A stretch of 10,342 bases of DNA from an uncultured Clostridium sp. (GCA_946498265.1 CAMMNR010000055.1:1-10342), one strand, 5' to 3'; shown: positions 1 through 6,139, numbered from the stretch's first letter. The notes: generated from the sequence alone by a model not told the origin. Translations and numbers: made by a program.

Positions 1-721
1 ATTTCAAAAGAAACTTTTGAAATGGCACAAAATATACGAAAAAGAAAAGCAAAGTCAAAATCTACATCAGGAACGAGAAAAAGAAATTATGCTTTTTCAG
101 GTTTAATTAGATGTGGTGACTGTGGCTTTGGAGTAAGTCGGTATAACAATGAATAGAAAACAAAAGCAAAAAGGATATGAATGTTCGCAGTATAGAACTT
201 ATGGAAAAGCAAGATGTAAATGTCATGAAATAAAAGAAAGTGATATAATCATTCATTTAAAAGAATTTCTAAAATTTACTAAAGAAAAATATCAAAATGA
301 GATAAATAAAATAGAGATTGAGGCTAAAACTAATAAAGAGCAAACCAATAAAGAAAAAATTAAGTTTGAAATTGAGATGTTAAAAGCAGAATATAAAGTA
401 TTATTAAATCAAAAAATAAAAGATTTAGCCAATAATACAAATGGGTATCAAAAACAGATGATAGAAGATTCATATAAAGAATTAGAGATAGAAAAGACAA
501 GTAGAATAAAGAAATTACAAGAAATTTTGCAGAAAGCGGAGCAAGATATATCAAATGAAAAAATCAAAAAATTAAAAACTGCAATAGAATATTTTGATGA
601 GATTATATGTGCTGAAGCACCTAGCAGATATGTTTTAGAAAATGTAATTGACACTATATGGATTTATAGCGATAAAACCGTAAAATACAAATTAAAAGTA
701 GATATTGAAAAATTAATATAA
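1..721 (+). pseudogene. Large serine recombinase, 3' part, reading frame broken at base 139
   Basis: This is the C-terminal part of a large serine recombinase (resolvase / Recombinase / zinc-ribbon family), which cuts and rejoins DNA at attachment sites. The gene starts outside the window. Frame 1 reads from base 1 to TAG at 154-156 and carries the zinc-ribbon start YAFSGLIRCGDCGFGVS. The rest (KGYECSQYR, ARCKCHE, then a long Lys/Glu-rich coiled coil) lies in frame 2 up to the stop at 719-721. Skipping C139 joins the frames as GVS-GITMNRKQ and aligns without a gap to GMSGIMIKRK in the intact paralogue at 7659-9233; the two tails are roughly half identical. Codon 139-141 is CGG, the same context as in three other places here, so a programmed +1 shift is possible, but plain inactivation is the conservative reading. 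It probably served an element to the left of 2235. Confidence 0.85.
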
Positions 722-759
722 AGATTGATGTTTTAAAAAGAAAAAATTTTATAAAAAAC

Positions 760-789
760 TTGTATATGGTCAAGAAAATGTGATATAAT
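760..789 (+). promoter_or_regulatory. Candidate promoter for the AAA ATPase gene
   Basis: TTGTAT (760-765), an 18-nt spacer and a perfect TATAAT (784-789) form a sigma-A type promoter with transcription expected to start near 796. The -10 hexamer overlaps the end of the first of three 33-bp spaced repeats, so a protein bound to the repeats could control it. Assigned by motif only. Confidence 0.5.
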
Positions 790-850
790 ATACATATATT
801 GGTCAAAAAAATGTGATTAAATCTGTGACTATTGGTTGAGAAAATGTGAT
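768..850 (+). repeat. Three 17-bp direct repeats at exact 33-bp spacing
   Basis: Consensus GGTCAAGAAAATGTGAT occurs at 768-784, 801-817 (one change) and 834-850 (two changes). Start-to-start distance is exactly 33 bp both times, about three helical turns, so the copies face the same side of the DNA. The spacers differ in sequence. The array lies between the broken recombinase and the AAA ATPase gene and overlaps that gene's candidate -10 box, which suggests an operator or iteron-like protein binding array. The third copy ends 18 bp before the ribosome binding site of the ATPase gene. Confidence 0.75.
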
Positions 851-883
851 TTCAATTATAGATTTATAAAAGGAGCTGATAGT

Positions 884-2203
884 ATGTATAGAAAAATTAT
901 AACAGAATTAAAAGAATGGAAAAATAAAAAAGATAGGTTACCACTTATTTTAAAAGGGGCAAGACAAGTTGGTAAGACTTGGATTTTACAGGAATTTGGG
1001 AAAAAATGTTTTGATGATGTTTTATATATAAATTTTGAAAATGCAGGAAACATAGCAAGTTTATTTGAAGGTAGTATAGAACCCAATAGGATTATAGAAT
1101 ATTTATCAGCACTTAATCACAAGAAAATTGAACCTGAAAAAACATTAATAATATTTGATGAAATTCAAGAGTTGCCAAGAGCGCTTACATCTTTAAAATA
1201 TTTTGCAGAAGAAACACCAGAATATGCAATATGTTGTGCTGGAAGTTTACTTGGAGTATTTTTGCATAACCAAGTTTCATTTCCAGTTGGAAAAGTAGAT
1301 TTTTTAGAACTACAACCATTGGATTTTGAAGAATTTTTAATTGCAAATGATGAGAAAAATTTAATTGATATAATAAAGAAAAATAAATTAGAGCAATTAC
1401 CAGATTTAATAACAGATAAATTAAAAGATTATCTAAAAAAATACTTTGTTATAGGCGGAATGCCAAGAGCAGTAAAGACATGGATTGAAGAAAAGGATTT
1501 TGAACTTGTAGAAAGGGTTCAAAAAGGTATTTTAGAAGCTTATGAAAGAGACTTTTCAAAACATACAGACAGTAGTACAGCTACAAAAATACAATATGTT
1601 TGGAATAGTATACCATCACAATTGGCAAAAGAGAATAGAAAATTTATATATGGTGTTGTAAAAGATGGTGCAAGAGCAAGAGAGTATGAAAATTCAATTA
1701 ATTGGCTAAAAGACACCGGTTTAGTTAGAGTTGTAAACAGAGTAAAATGTGGCAATAAACAACCTTTGAAAGCCTATGAAGATTTAAAAGCATTCAAAAT
1801 ATACTTACTTGATGTTGGTTTATTAAGAGTTCTTTGTGAATTACCTTATGAAACTATAATTGAAAAAGATTCAATATATAATGAATTTAATGGATTACTT
1901 ACAGAACAGTTTGTACTTCAAGAATTAGGAAATGTCAAAAAAGTAAATACAATTTATTATTGGTCAAACGAATTTCAAAGCGAAATAGATTTTGTATTTG
2001 CATATAAGAATTTAATAATACCTGTTGAAGCAAAAGCAGGAATTAATGTTAAAGCTCAAAGCCTCAAAGTATATATGAAAGAATATAATCCTAAATTTGC
2101 CATAAGATATTCTTTATTAAATATAAAATTTGATAACAATATTTTAAATATTCCATTATATGCTATTTGGAATACTGAGAATTATATAAAAGAAATTAAT
2201 TAA
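884..2203 (+). CDS. AAA ATPase with C-terminal DUF4143 domain
   Basis: A 439-residue cytosolic protein of the common AAA_14 + DUF4143 family, found in many bacterial accessory regions and of unknown cellular role. The N-terminal ATPase shows Walker A GARQVGKT (residues 25-32), Walker B LIIFDE (88-93) and a sensor-like CCAGSLLG (117-124). The C-terminal part has D369 followed by VEAK (381-384), the spacing of a PD-(D/E)xK nuclease-like fold; whether it cuts nucleic acid is unproven. The start at ATG 884 is chosen because AAAAGGAG (868-875) lies 8 nt upstream; an in-frame TTG at 836 lies inside the repeat array and has no ribosome binding site. The gene stands alone between the broken recombinase and the attachment junction at 2221-2266, so it probably belongs to the left-hand element. 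Length is normal for the family and no defects are visible. Confidence 0.9.
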   Translation: MYRKIITELKEWKNKKDRLPLILKGARQVGKTWILQEFGKKCFDDVLYINFENAGNIASLFEGSIEPNRIIEYLSALNHKKIEPEKTLIIFDEIQELPRALTSLKYFAEETPEYAICCAGSLLGVFLHNQVSFPVGKVDFLELQPLDFEEFLIANDEKNLIDIIKKNKLEQLPDLITDKLKDYLKKYFVIGGMPRAVKTWIEEKDFELVERVQKGILEAYERDFSKHTDSSTATKIQYVWNSIPSQLAKENRKFIYGVVKDGARAREYENSINWLKDTGLVRVVNRVKCGNKQPLKAYEDLKAFKIYLLDVGLLRVLCELPYETIIEKDSIYNEFNGLLTEQFVLQELGNVKKVNTIYYWSNEFQSEIDFVFAYKNLIIPVEAKAGINVKAQSLKVYMKEYNPKFAIRYSLLNIKFDNNILNIPLYAIWNTENYIKEIN

Positions 2204-2220
2204 AAAAATATTATAATTCT

Positions 2221-2266
2221 CTCCACATTTTAAGACTTTACCCCCGTAAAGTCTTAATCTTTGGAT
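2221..2266 (+). other. Left attachment junction of the 7-kb element (attL, attP-like)
   Basis: The core ACTTTACCCCCGTA (2235-2248) is repeated at the right end of the element. The two flanking 21-nt arms (2221-2241 and 2246-2266) are complementary at 17 of 21 positions around CCCC, with a perfect inner stem TAAGACTTTAC / GTAAAGTCTTA (2231-2241, 2246-2256). The right arm ends in ATCTTTGGAT (2257-2266), the exact inverse of ATCCAAAGAT (9238-9247) at the other end. By symmetry the exchange dinucleotide would be the central CC (2243-2244). Both arms look element-derived, so this appears to be an element-to-element junction rather than an element-to-chromosome one. The perfect hairpin may also stop transcription from the ATPase gene, although no long T-run follows. 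Confidence 0.8.
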
Positions 2267-2272
2267 GAATAT

Positions 2273-2324
2273 ATGAAAATGCTTGATATTGCTGATAAAA
2301 TTCGGTGTCGATAAGTTAGTCTAA
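2273..2324 (+). CDS. Possible short leader peptide with an in-frame CGG
   Basis: Just inside the element's left end, ATG 2273 opens MKMLDIADKI, followed by a CGG codon at 2303-2305. Read straight, it ends after three more codons (TAA 2312-2314). Skipping the C gives GVDKLV and a stop at 2322-2324, a more protein-like 16-residue amphipathic peptide. An in-frame TTG at 2261 could add MDEY. No good ribosome binding site is visible, so this may be the remnant of a longer gene. It is listed because the CGG context matches three firmer cases in the window. Confidence 0.25.
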
Positions 2325-2385
2325 AATGGAATAAAAATGCCACAAAATCGATTGTGAGGCGATTGATTAGGAAGATTATGATAAA

Positions 2386-2829
2386 TTGGAAGAAGAAAAT
2401 TTTAAATATATAATATTACCAGAATACATAACAAAAGATAAAAACTTAACAGATAAAGAAAAGAGCATTTATTCGATGATTTTAGCATTAAGTAAAACTC
2501 AAGAATGTATAATGTCAAATGCATATATAAGCTCTATGCTAAATATATCAAAAGTACATAGTTCAAGATTAATTAGTTCTTTAAGAGATAAAGGCTATAT
2601 CAAAATAAAAATAGTATATAAAGAAAATTCAAAAGAAATACTAAAAAGAATTCTTACCCCTATTAACAAATATGTTAATACCTATAAACAAATTAGGACA
2701 AGACCTATTAACACAGATGTTAAAGATATATTAAAGAATAATAATATAAATTATAATAATTGGCGATACAAAAGTGACAGGGATTATAGCAATTTTGATT
2801 TTAGTAAACTGTATGCAAATAATTTTTAG
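2386..2829 (+). CDS. Helix-turn-helix protein, replication/regulator type
   Basis: A 147-residue protein whose first two thirds resemble the winged helix-turn-helix domains (HTH_36 type) common in plasmid and phage replication initiators and element regulators: FKYIILPEYITKDKNLTDKE, then a helix SIYSMILALS, a turn, and a recognition segment YISSMLNISKVHSSRLISSL with a wing DKGYIKIKI (roughly residues 46-76). The C-terminal third is Asn/Lys-rich with no clear domain. TTG 2386 is the only reasonable start in frame; AGGAAG (2369-2374) lies 11 nt upstream. An ATG at 2378 is better placed for that site but is out of frame; one extra G after it would give MDKLEEENFK, so a one-base loss at the start codon is possible. 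As the first sizeable gene after attL, a role in controlling or maintaining the element is likely but inferred. Confidence 0.7.
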   Translation: MEEENFKYIILPEYITKDKNLTDKEKSIYSMILALSKTQECIMSNAYISSMLNISKVHSSRLISSLRDKGYIKIKIVYKENSKEILKRILTPINKYVNTYKQIRTRPINTDVKDILKNNNINYNNWRYKSDRDYSNFDFSKLYANNF

Positions 2830-2862
2830 AAAAGACTTGAAAAGAACTAAAAACAGAGTTAA

Positions 2863-2886
2863 CATCACACACCAAAGGTGGTGATG
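2863..2886 (+). promoter_or_regulatory. Hairpin covering the ribosome binding site of the 111-residue protein gene
   Basis: CATCAC (2863-2868) pairs with GTGATG (2881-2886), and ACC (2871-2873) with GGT (2877-2879), around an AAA loop. The 3' strand contains the AAGGTGGTGA ribosome binding sequence for ATG 2889, so folding would limit translation initiation. The sequence shows the pairing directly; any regulatory effect is inferred. Confidence 0.45.
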
Positions 2887-2888
2887 AA

Positions 2889-3224
2889 ATGAATAAAAAT
2901 GAATTAAGTAATATTCTAGAAAATAACTTTTTAGATATTTTACAAAAAATATTTAATTATATGTCCGAAGAATTAGCACAGACATACGAACAAGACATTC
3001 AAGCATTAGAAAAAATTGATAATGAATTAAATGAGAAAGTCGAATTATTAAAACAAGAATTTAATTCAATAGATGAAAATAAAAAGAAAAGTATTTCAAA
3101 TTTATTGTCAGAGTATATTTCTGCAAGAGATTATATAGGTGCTTATTATAATGAAAAATATTTTAAAGAACGGAGTAAAAGTTGGAATAAAATTAATTGT
3201 AGAAGCAATAAAATAAAGCCATAA
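2889..3224 (+). CDS. Small coiled-coil protein with an apparent +1 frameshift near its C-terminus
   Basis: A 111-residue, acidic, helical protein of the type often seen on clostridial mobile elements; I cannot name a function. The first 94 codons are coherent, with coiled-coil segments around residues 35-70 and the stretch SARDYIGAYYNEKYFKE. Codon 95 is CGG (3171-3173). Read straight, the tail becomes RSKSWNKINCRSNKIKP and ends at 3224. Skipping the C gives GVKVGIKLIVEAIK ending at TAA 3214-3216, a regular amphipathic helix much more like a natural C-terminus, and it then stops before the terminator stem at 3223. The +1 product is probably the ancestral protein. ATG 2889 is preceded by AAGGTGGTGA, which lies within a hairpin. 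The gene is 59 nt downstream of the helix-turn-helix gene and likely co-transcribed with it. Confidence 0.7.
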   Translation: MNKNELSNILENNFLDILQKIFNYMSEELAQTYEQDIQALEKIDNELNEKVELLKQEFNSIDENKKKSISNLLSEYISARDYIGAYYNEKYFKERSKSWNKINCRSNKIKP

Positions 3225-3260
3225 GTAAGTGTCAATTTAAGGAAAACACTTACTTTTTCT
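3223..3260 (+). terminator. Rho-independent terminator
   Basis: AAGTAAGTGT (3223-3232) pairs perfectly with ACACTTACTT (3246-3255), followed by TTTCT to complete a T-run. It closes the helix-turn-helix / small-protein unit. Confidence 0.85.
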
Positions 3261-3312
3261 ATAAAAAAATATGTATATCTAATTGTTATACACAAAATAA
3301 AATGTATATACG

Positions 3313-3370
3313 CTAAAAGCCACGCTTTTAGTCTATTGGATGGGGTTAGTATAACTCCCTGTTCCTGCAA
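3313..3370 (+). repeat. 58-nt structured direct repeat, copy A
   Basis: Copy A of a repeat flanking the radical SAM/ATP-grasp cassette (copy B at 5841-5898, same length). It has an identical 19-nt hairpin CTAAAAGC-CAC-GCTTTTAG (3313-3331), a 23-nt variable part, and a nearly identical end CTCCCTGTTCCTGCAA (3355-3370). The variable part plus the following CTCC forms a second hairpin, GGGGTTA-GTA-TAACTCC (3342-3358), which is also formed by copy B with different bases. Conserved structure with changed sequence points to a functional RNA or a single-stranded DNA recombination site. Confidence 0.75.
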
Positions 3371-3391
3371 AATTATCTAACGGATAATTTT
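3369..3391 (+). promoter_or_regulatory. Inverted repeat ahead of the radical SAM promoter
   Basis: AAAATTATC (3369-3377) and GATAATTTT (3383-3391) form a perfect 9-bp inverted repeat around TAACG. It directly abuts repeat A and lies 21 bp before the -35 box at 3413. It could be an operator or a weak terminator. Confidence 0.4.
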
Positions 3392-3412
3392 GACAGAATA
3401 AGGTAGTTGTAA

Positions 3413-3441
3413 TTGAATATTATTTGTTTTTATGCTATTAT
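3413..3441 (+). promoter_or_regulatory. Promoter of the radical SAM/ATP-grasp operon
   Basis: TTGAAT (3413-3418), a 17-nt spacer and TATTAT (3436-3441) preceded by an extended TGC make a good sigma-A promoter with a start expected near 3448. A second, weaker option uses TTGACA (3390-3395), 17 nt before TTGAAT. Confidence 0.65.
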
Positions 3442-3468
3442 ATGAATTAGATAATGTAGGAGAAAATT

Positions 3469-4563
3469 ATGAATATATTAGATAAAGCAAACTTAAAAAT
3501 AAAGAATAAATATCCATTTAGTAATGATGTCTCAAATTTTTGTACCACATATGAAAGTAATAATGTTTTCCAAATTAATTTTGAGAGCATCGGATGCAAA
3601 AATTCTTATAATGGCAAATGTATTATGTGTGATTATGGTAGAGGAAGAAATATTACAAAAGATGAAATGTTACATGCATTAAATTTTGCTATTAATAGTA
3701 TTAAAGGAAAAACAAAAACCTTACTAGTAAATACATATGGTAGTATTTTAGATGAATTTGAATTTTCAAAAGAAAATCTAATTGCATTATTAATTGAAAT
3801 TAATAAATTAAATTTCAAAAGTATTATATTCGAAACACACTATAAAACTATTACACAAGAAAAGTTAGATTTAATAAAAACATATATTAACGATAAAAAT
3901 ATATTTTTTGAAATTGGAATAGAGAGTTTTAATGAAAAATATAGAAAATATTGCTTAAACAAAGACATTGATAACAATGATTTATTTAATACTATAAACT
4001 TAATTAAAGAAAATAATTGTTTTGTATCTGCTAATATCTTAATCGGGATTCCTTTTCTAGATACGGCACAACAATTAGATGATGTTATTGAATCAATAAA
4101 TATAGCCTTTAAAAATAAGATAGATGAAGTGACTCTATTCCCTATTAATATTAAACAATATACTCTTTTATATGAATTATATAAAAACAATTTGTATAAG
4201 CCTATACCTTCTTGGATGCTAATTGAAATATTAAACAATGTAAAAAAAGAATATTTGGATAGAATAACATTTGCATGGTTTGGAAATAGAGATATGGTTT
4301 ATTCGAATAATACAACTATTTTTCCTATAAATTGTGATAAATGTAGCAAATATTTAAATAAATTCTTAGAGAATTTTAGCAGTGCAAGAAGTGATAATAA
4401 AATTAAATTATTAGATGAAATAAATAAAATATCAAAACAATGTGATTGTAAAAAAAATTTCCTTAATCAGTTAAAATTAAAAAGCAATAAATCTTTTGAA
4501 AATACTATAAAAGAGCATTATGATTTTATAGACAAATACATTGTTGGAAAAGGAAATAATTAA
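3469..4563 (+). CDS. Radical SAM enzyme related to the archaeosine-synthase RaSEA family
   Basis: A 364-residue cytosolic radical SAM protein. C43, C51 and C54 in GCKNSYNGKCIMCDYG (CX7CX2C) should bind the [4Fe-4S] cluster that cleaves S-adenosylmethionine. The spacing, the IGIES segment (149-153), the SANILIGIPF segment (187-196) and VTLFPINIKQYTLLYELYKN (221-240) resemble the archaeal RaSEA/TIGR01210 family, whose studied members act on a lysine-linked 7-deazaguanine in tRNA. C-terminal pairs CDKC (289-292) and CDC (325-327) may bind another metal or cluster. The substrate here is unknown; tRNA modification should not be assumed in a bacterial cassette. ATG 3469 has AGGAG (3458-3462) 6 nt upstream. 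Its stop codon overlaps the ATP-grasp start (TAATG), so the pair is translationally coupled and probably works in one pathway. Confidence 0.85.
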   Translation: MNILDKANLKIKNKYPFSNDVSNFCTTYESNNVFQINFESIGCKNSYNGKCIMCDYGRGRNITKDEMLHALNFAINSIKGKTKTLLVNTYGSILDEFEFSKENLIALLIEINKLNFKSIIFETHYKTITQEKLDLIKTYINDKNIFFEIGIESFNEKYRKYCLNKDIDNNDLFNTINLIKENNCFVSANILIGIPFLDTAQQLDDVIESINIAFKNKIDEVTLFPINIKQYTLLYELYKNNLYKPIPSWMLIEILNNVKKEYLDRITFAWFGNRDMVYSNNTTIFPINCDKCSKYLNKFLENFSSARSDNKIKLLDEINKISKQCDCKKNFLNQLKLKSNKSFENTIKEHYDFIDKYIVGKGNN

Positions 4564-5693
4564 TGGAAAATTTATATTGGGTTGGTGTCAGAGAATCAGA
4601 AATAGAATTTTGTAAAGAATTTTTTACAAATTCAATAACTATATTCGGTAACACTAATATTTCTATGCAACAAAAATTAAATAAAGTAATTGATCATAAT
4701 AATGTAAAAAATTTTGAATTGATTGATGAGTTTTTTAATGGAGAAACGAAAAAACTAGTTGAAGAAAATCCAAATACTAGATTTATGTATTACAGTCAGA
4801 TTAATAGCTATGATAGTGTTAAAAAAATTGGACTATTAGATAATGTAATATGTCTTAATAACCAAAATTTAGTAAATCATATAAGCGATAAATTTGAACT
4901 AAAAAGATTATTTAAAAATATAGTACCGGTATTGGATTATGAAATATTAAGTGGAGAATATTGCAAGTATGATTATTTGAATAAAAAATTTAATACATCA
5001 GATGGCTCATTTGTAATTCAAAGTTCTACTGGTTCAGGAGGATCAGGTACATTAGTTTTAAACAATAAAAATGAGCTAAATCTTGATATATCAAAAAAAC
5101 AAAATTATATGGTTACAAGATATTGTGAAGATAATATACCAATAAATATTCATGTTTTAATTTCAAATAATAAAATTTTGCTATTACCTGGCTCTGTACA
5201 AATAATTCAAAACATAAATAATAAATTAGCATATAAAGGATGCGATTATATTGCATATAATAATATAAACAATAAACTTATAGGAAAAATTGAAGAATAT
5301 GCTTATAAAATTGCTGAAAAATTAAGACAAAAAGGTTATATGGGATTATGTGGTATAGATAGTATCATTTATAATGATGAAATATATTTAATGGAAGTAA
5401 ATACTAGATTTCAAAATTCTTCAACAGTTTTAAATCTAGCATTAAAAGATAACAAATTACCTTCATTACAGGAATTAAGCATATCTTGTTTTTCTAATGA
5501 AGATATTACTTTAAAGAAGTTCGATGTGAATTATAGTTGTTATATCAAAGAAAAGAATACAAGAATCGATGAAATAGGACTTGAACCAATTATTAAGCTT
5601 GATAATATAAATAGTAATGTAGATGTGGAAGAATATTCATATACAGGAAGTTTAATATATGATAAGTCAATAATTAATTTTATCAGTCAATAA
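4563..5693 (+). CDS. ATP-grasp ligase coupled to the radical SAM enzyme
   Basis: A 376-residue ATP-grasp enzyme, a family that activates a carboxylate as acyl-phosphate and joins it to an amine or similar nucleophile. Visible features: a variable N-terminal domain (1-~100), the glycine-rich ATP loop SSTGSGGSGT (154-163), YMVTRYCEDNIPINIHVLIS (182-201), CGIDSII (263-269) and the magnesium-binding EVNTRF (278-283). A ~70-residue C-terminal extension is unassigned. ATG 4563 overlaps the preceding TAA by one base, and there is no separate ribosome binding site beyond the preceding coding sequence, so its level should follow the radical SAM enzyme. A two-gene radical SAM + ATP-grasp operon suggests a small amide-containing metabolite, peptide or modified nucleoside. 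I see no precursor peptide, exporter or immunity gene beside it. Specificity cannot be predicted from sequence. Confidence 0.85.
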   Translation: MENLYWVGVRESEIEFCKEFFTNSITIFGNTNISMQQKLNKVIDHNNVKNFELIDEFFNGETKKLVEENPNTRFMYYSQINSYDSVKKIGLLDNVICLNNQNLVNHISDKFELKRLFKNIVPVLDYEILSGEYCKYDYLNKKFNTSDGSFVIQSSTGSGGSGTLVLNNKNELNLDISKKQNYMVTRYCEDNIPINIHVLISNNKILLLPGSVQIIQNINNKLAYKGCDYIAYNNINNKLIGKIEEYAYKIAEKLRQKGYMGLCGIDSIIYNDEIYLMEVNTRFQNSSTVLNLALKDNKLPSLQELSISCFSNEDITLKKFDVNYSCYIKEKNTRIDEIGLEPIIKLDNINSNVDVEEYSYTGSLIYDKSIINFISQ

Positions 5694-5749
5694 TAAATGT
5701 ATACTATAATTAGGTCAAATCAAATCGTATGTTGTCATATAAGTAGCAG

Positions 5750-5788
5750 GAACTAAGTAGGTTGCGAACACTTAGTTCTATTTTTTTT
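5750..5788 (+). terminator. Strong terminator of the radical SAM/ATP-grasp operon
   Basis: GAACTAAGT (5750-5758) pairs with ACTTAGTTC (5770-5778), followed by TATTTTTTTT. It lies 57 nt after the ATP-grasp stop. Confidence 0.9.
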
Positions 5789-5800
5789 GCAAATTTTACG

Positions 5801-5831
5801 GGGTGACCAAAAGTCTCCCTTTTATTTTTTT
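5801..5831 (+). terminator. Second, tandem terminator
   Basis: GGGTGAC (5801-5807) pairs with GTCTCCC (5813-5819) with one T-T mismatch around CAAAA, followed by TTTTATTTTTTT. It backs up the terminator just upstream and isolates the cassette from the small RNA region. Confidence 0.7.
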
Positions 5832-5840
5832 GTAATCCGC

Positions 5841-5898
5841 CTAAAAGCCACGCTTTTAGACAGTTAGAGGGATACGAGACGTCTCCCTGATCCTGCAA
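5841..5898 (+). repeat. 58-nt structured direct repeat, copy B
   Basis: Copy B of the 58-nt repeat (copy A at 3313-3370), same orientation, 2,528 bp apart. The first hairpin (5841-5859) is identical to copy A and the end CTCCCTGATCCTGCAA (5883-5898) differs by one base. In the variable middle, AGGGATA (5867 onward) can pair with TCTCCCT. With copy A it brackets exactly the radical SAM/ATP-grasp operon plus its promoter and terminators, so it may be a cassette boundary. Confidence 0.75.
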
Positions 5899-5966
5899 GT
5901 AAAAAATGAATAAATTTTATAAAAATAAATACACTAATATAGTAGGTAGAAAATTTAATGTTTTGC

Positions 5967-5996
5967 TTGACAAAATCAAGTATAAGATGTTATACT
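5967..5996 (+). promoter_or_regulatory. Strong promoter of the small RNA
   Basis: A perfect TTGACA (5967-5972), an 18-nt spacer and TATACT (5991-5996) with an extended TG (5988-5989). This is the best promoter in the window; transcription should start near 6002, right at the small RNA. Confidence 0.8.
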
Positions 5997-6001
5997 ATCT
6001 A

Positions 6002-6087
6002 CAGTAGATCAGTACTTCAGTAATCCTACGGGACTGAAGTCGGAATAGATTAGTACCTCGTGTAACCTTAGGTTCCGAGGTCTTTTC
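6002..6087 (+). ncRNA. Small RNA of two 41-nt hairpin units, candidate RNA antitoxin
   Basis: A probable ~85-nt RNA with its own strong promoter and a U-rich end (TCTTTTCTT from 6081). It is a tandem duplication: units 6006-6046 and 6047-6087 each start TAGAT(C/T)AGTAC. Unit 1 folds as ACTTCAG / CTGAAGT (6014-6020, 6034-6040) with a 3-nt 5' bulge and TCC-TACG-GGA, capped by a UNCG-type tetraloop. Unit 2 folds as ACCTCG / CGAGGT (6055-6060, 6076-6081) with a 3-nt 5' bulge and AACC-TTA-GGTT. The stems differ by paired changes, so the fold rather than the sequence is kept. Type III antitoxins are tandem-repeat RNAs, and AbiF-type HEPN proteins are reported to pair with a non-coding RNA, so this is a good candidate antitoxin for the gene at 6259. 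The function is inferred. Confidence 0.7.
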
Positions 6088-6127
6088 TTACATTATAGGA
6101 AACTACATTTCCTATAATGTAAGAAAA
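6083..6127 (+). repeat. 20-bp perfect inverted repeat between small RNA and abi gene
   Basis: TTTTCTTACATTATAGGAAA (6083-6102) and its exact complement (6108-6127) flank CTACA. The left arm begins in the T-run of the small RNA's last hairpin. In RNA this is a long duplex, a possible RNase III site or a bidirectional transcription barrier between the RNA and the Abi gene. Confidence 0.7.
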
Positions 6128-6139
6128 TATAATTGCACA

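Noticed and set aside
768..850. Repeat-spacer pattern as a mini CRISPR array
   Set aside because: Repeats are only 17 bp with 16-bp spacers, are not palindromic, and no cas genes are present.
836..883. Longer start (TTG 836) for the AAA ATPase
   Set aside because: It lies inside the third 17-bp repeat and has no ribosome binding site, whereas ATG 884 has AAAAGGAG at an ideal distance.
139..3173. CGG reassigned to another amino acid (Trp or Gln)
   Set aside because: Reassignment would not repair the frames: the straight frame after CGG hits a stop or loses homology in the recombinase cases, so a shift is needed.
3146..3370. Minus-strand frame starting MQEQG, with a similar peptide at 5710-5898 (MQDQG)
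   Set aside because: The shared peptide part only reflects the 58-nt structured repeat read backwards. The rest of the two frames is unrelated and crosses terminators.
3840..4238. Minus-strand open frame of 132 codons inside the radical SAM gene
   Set aside because: It is a shadow of an A+T-rich gene on the other strand, with no ribosome binding site or recognisable domain.
6027..6043. CGG triplets in the small RNA as further frameshift cases
   Set aside because: The region is non-coding, and the first CGG belongs to a UNCG-type tetraloop, so no inserted C needs to be invoked.
6010..6087. Tandem hairpins as a guanidine-II (mini-ykkC) riboswitch
   Set aside because: Only the first loop contains ACGG; the second is UUA, so the paired ACGR loops are missing. 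The downstream gene is an Abi protein, not a guanidine exporter.
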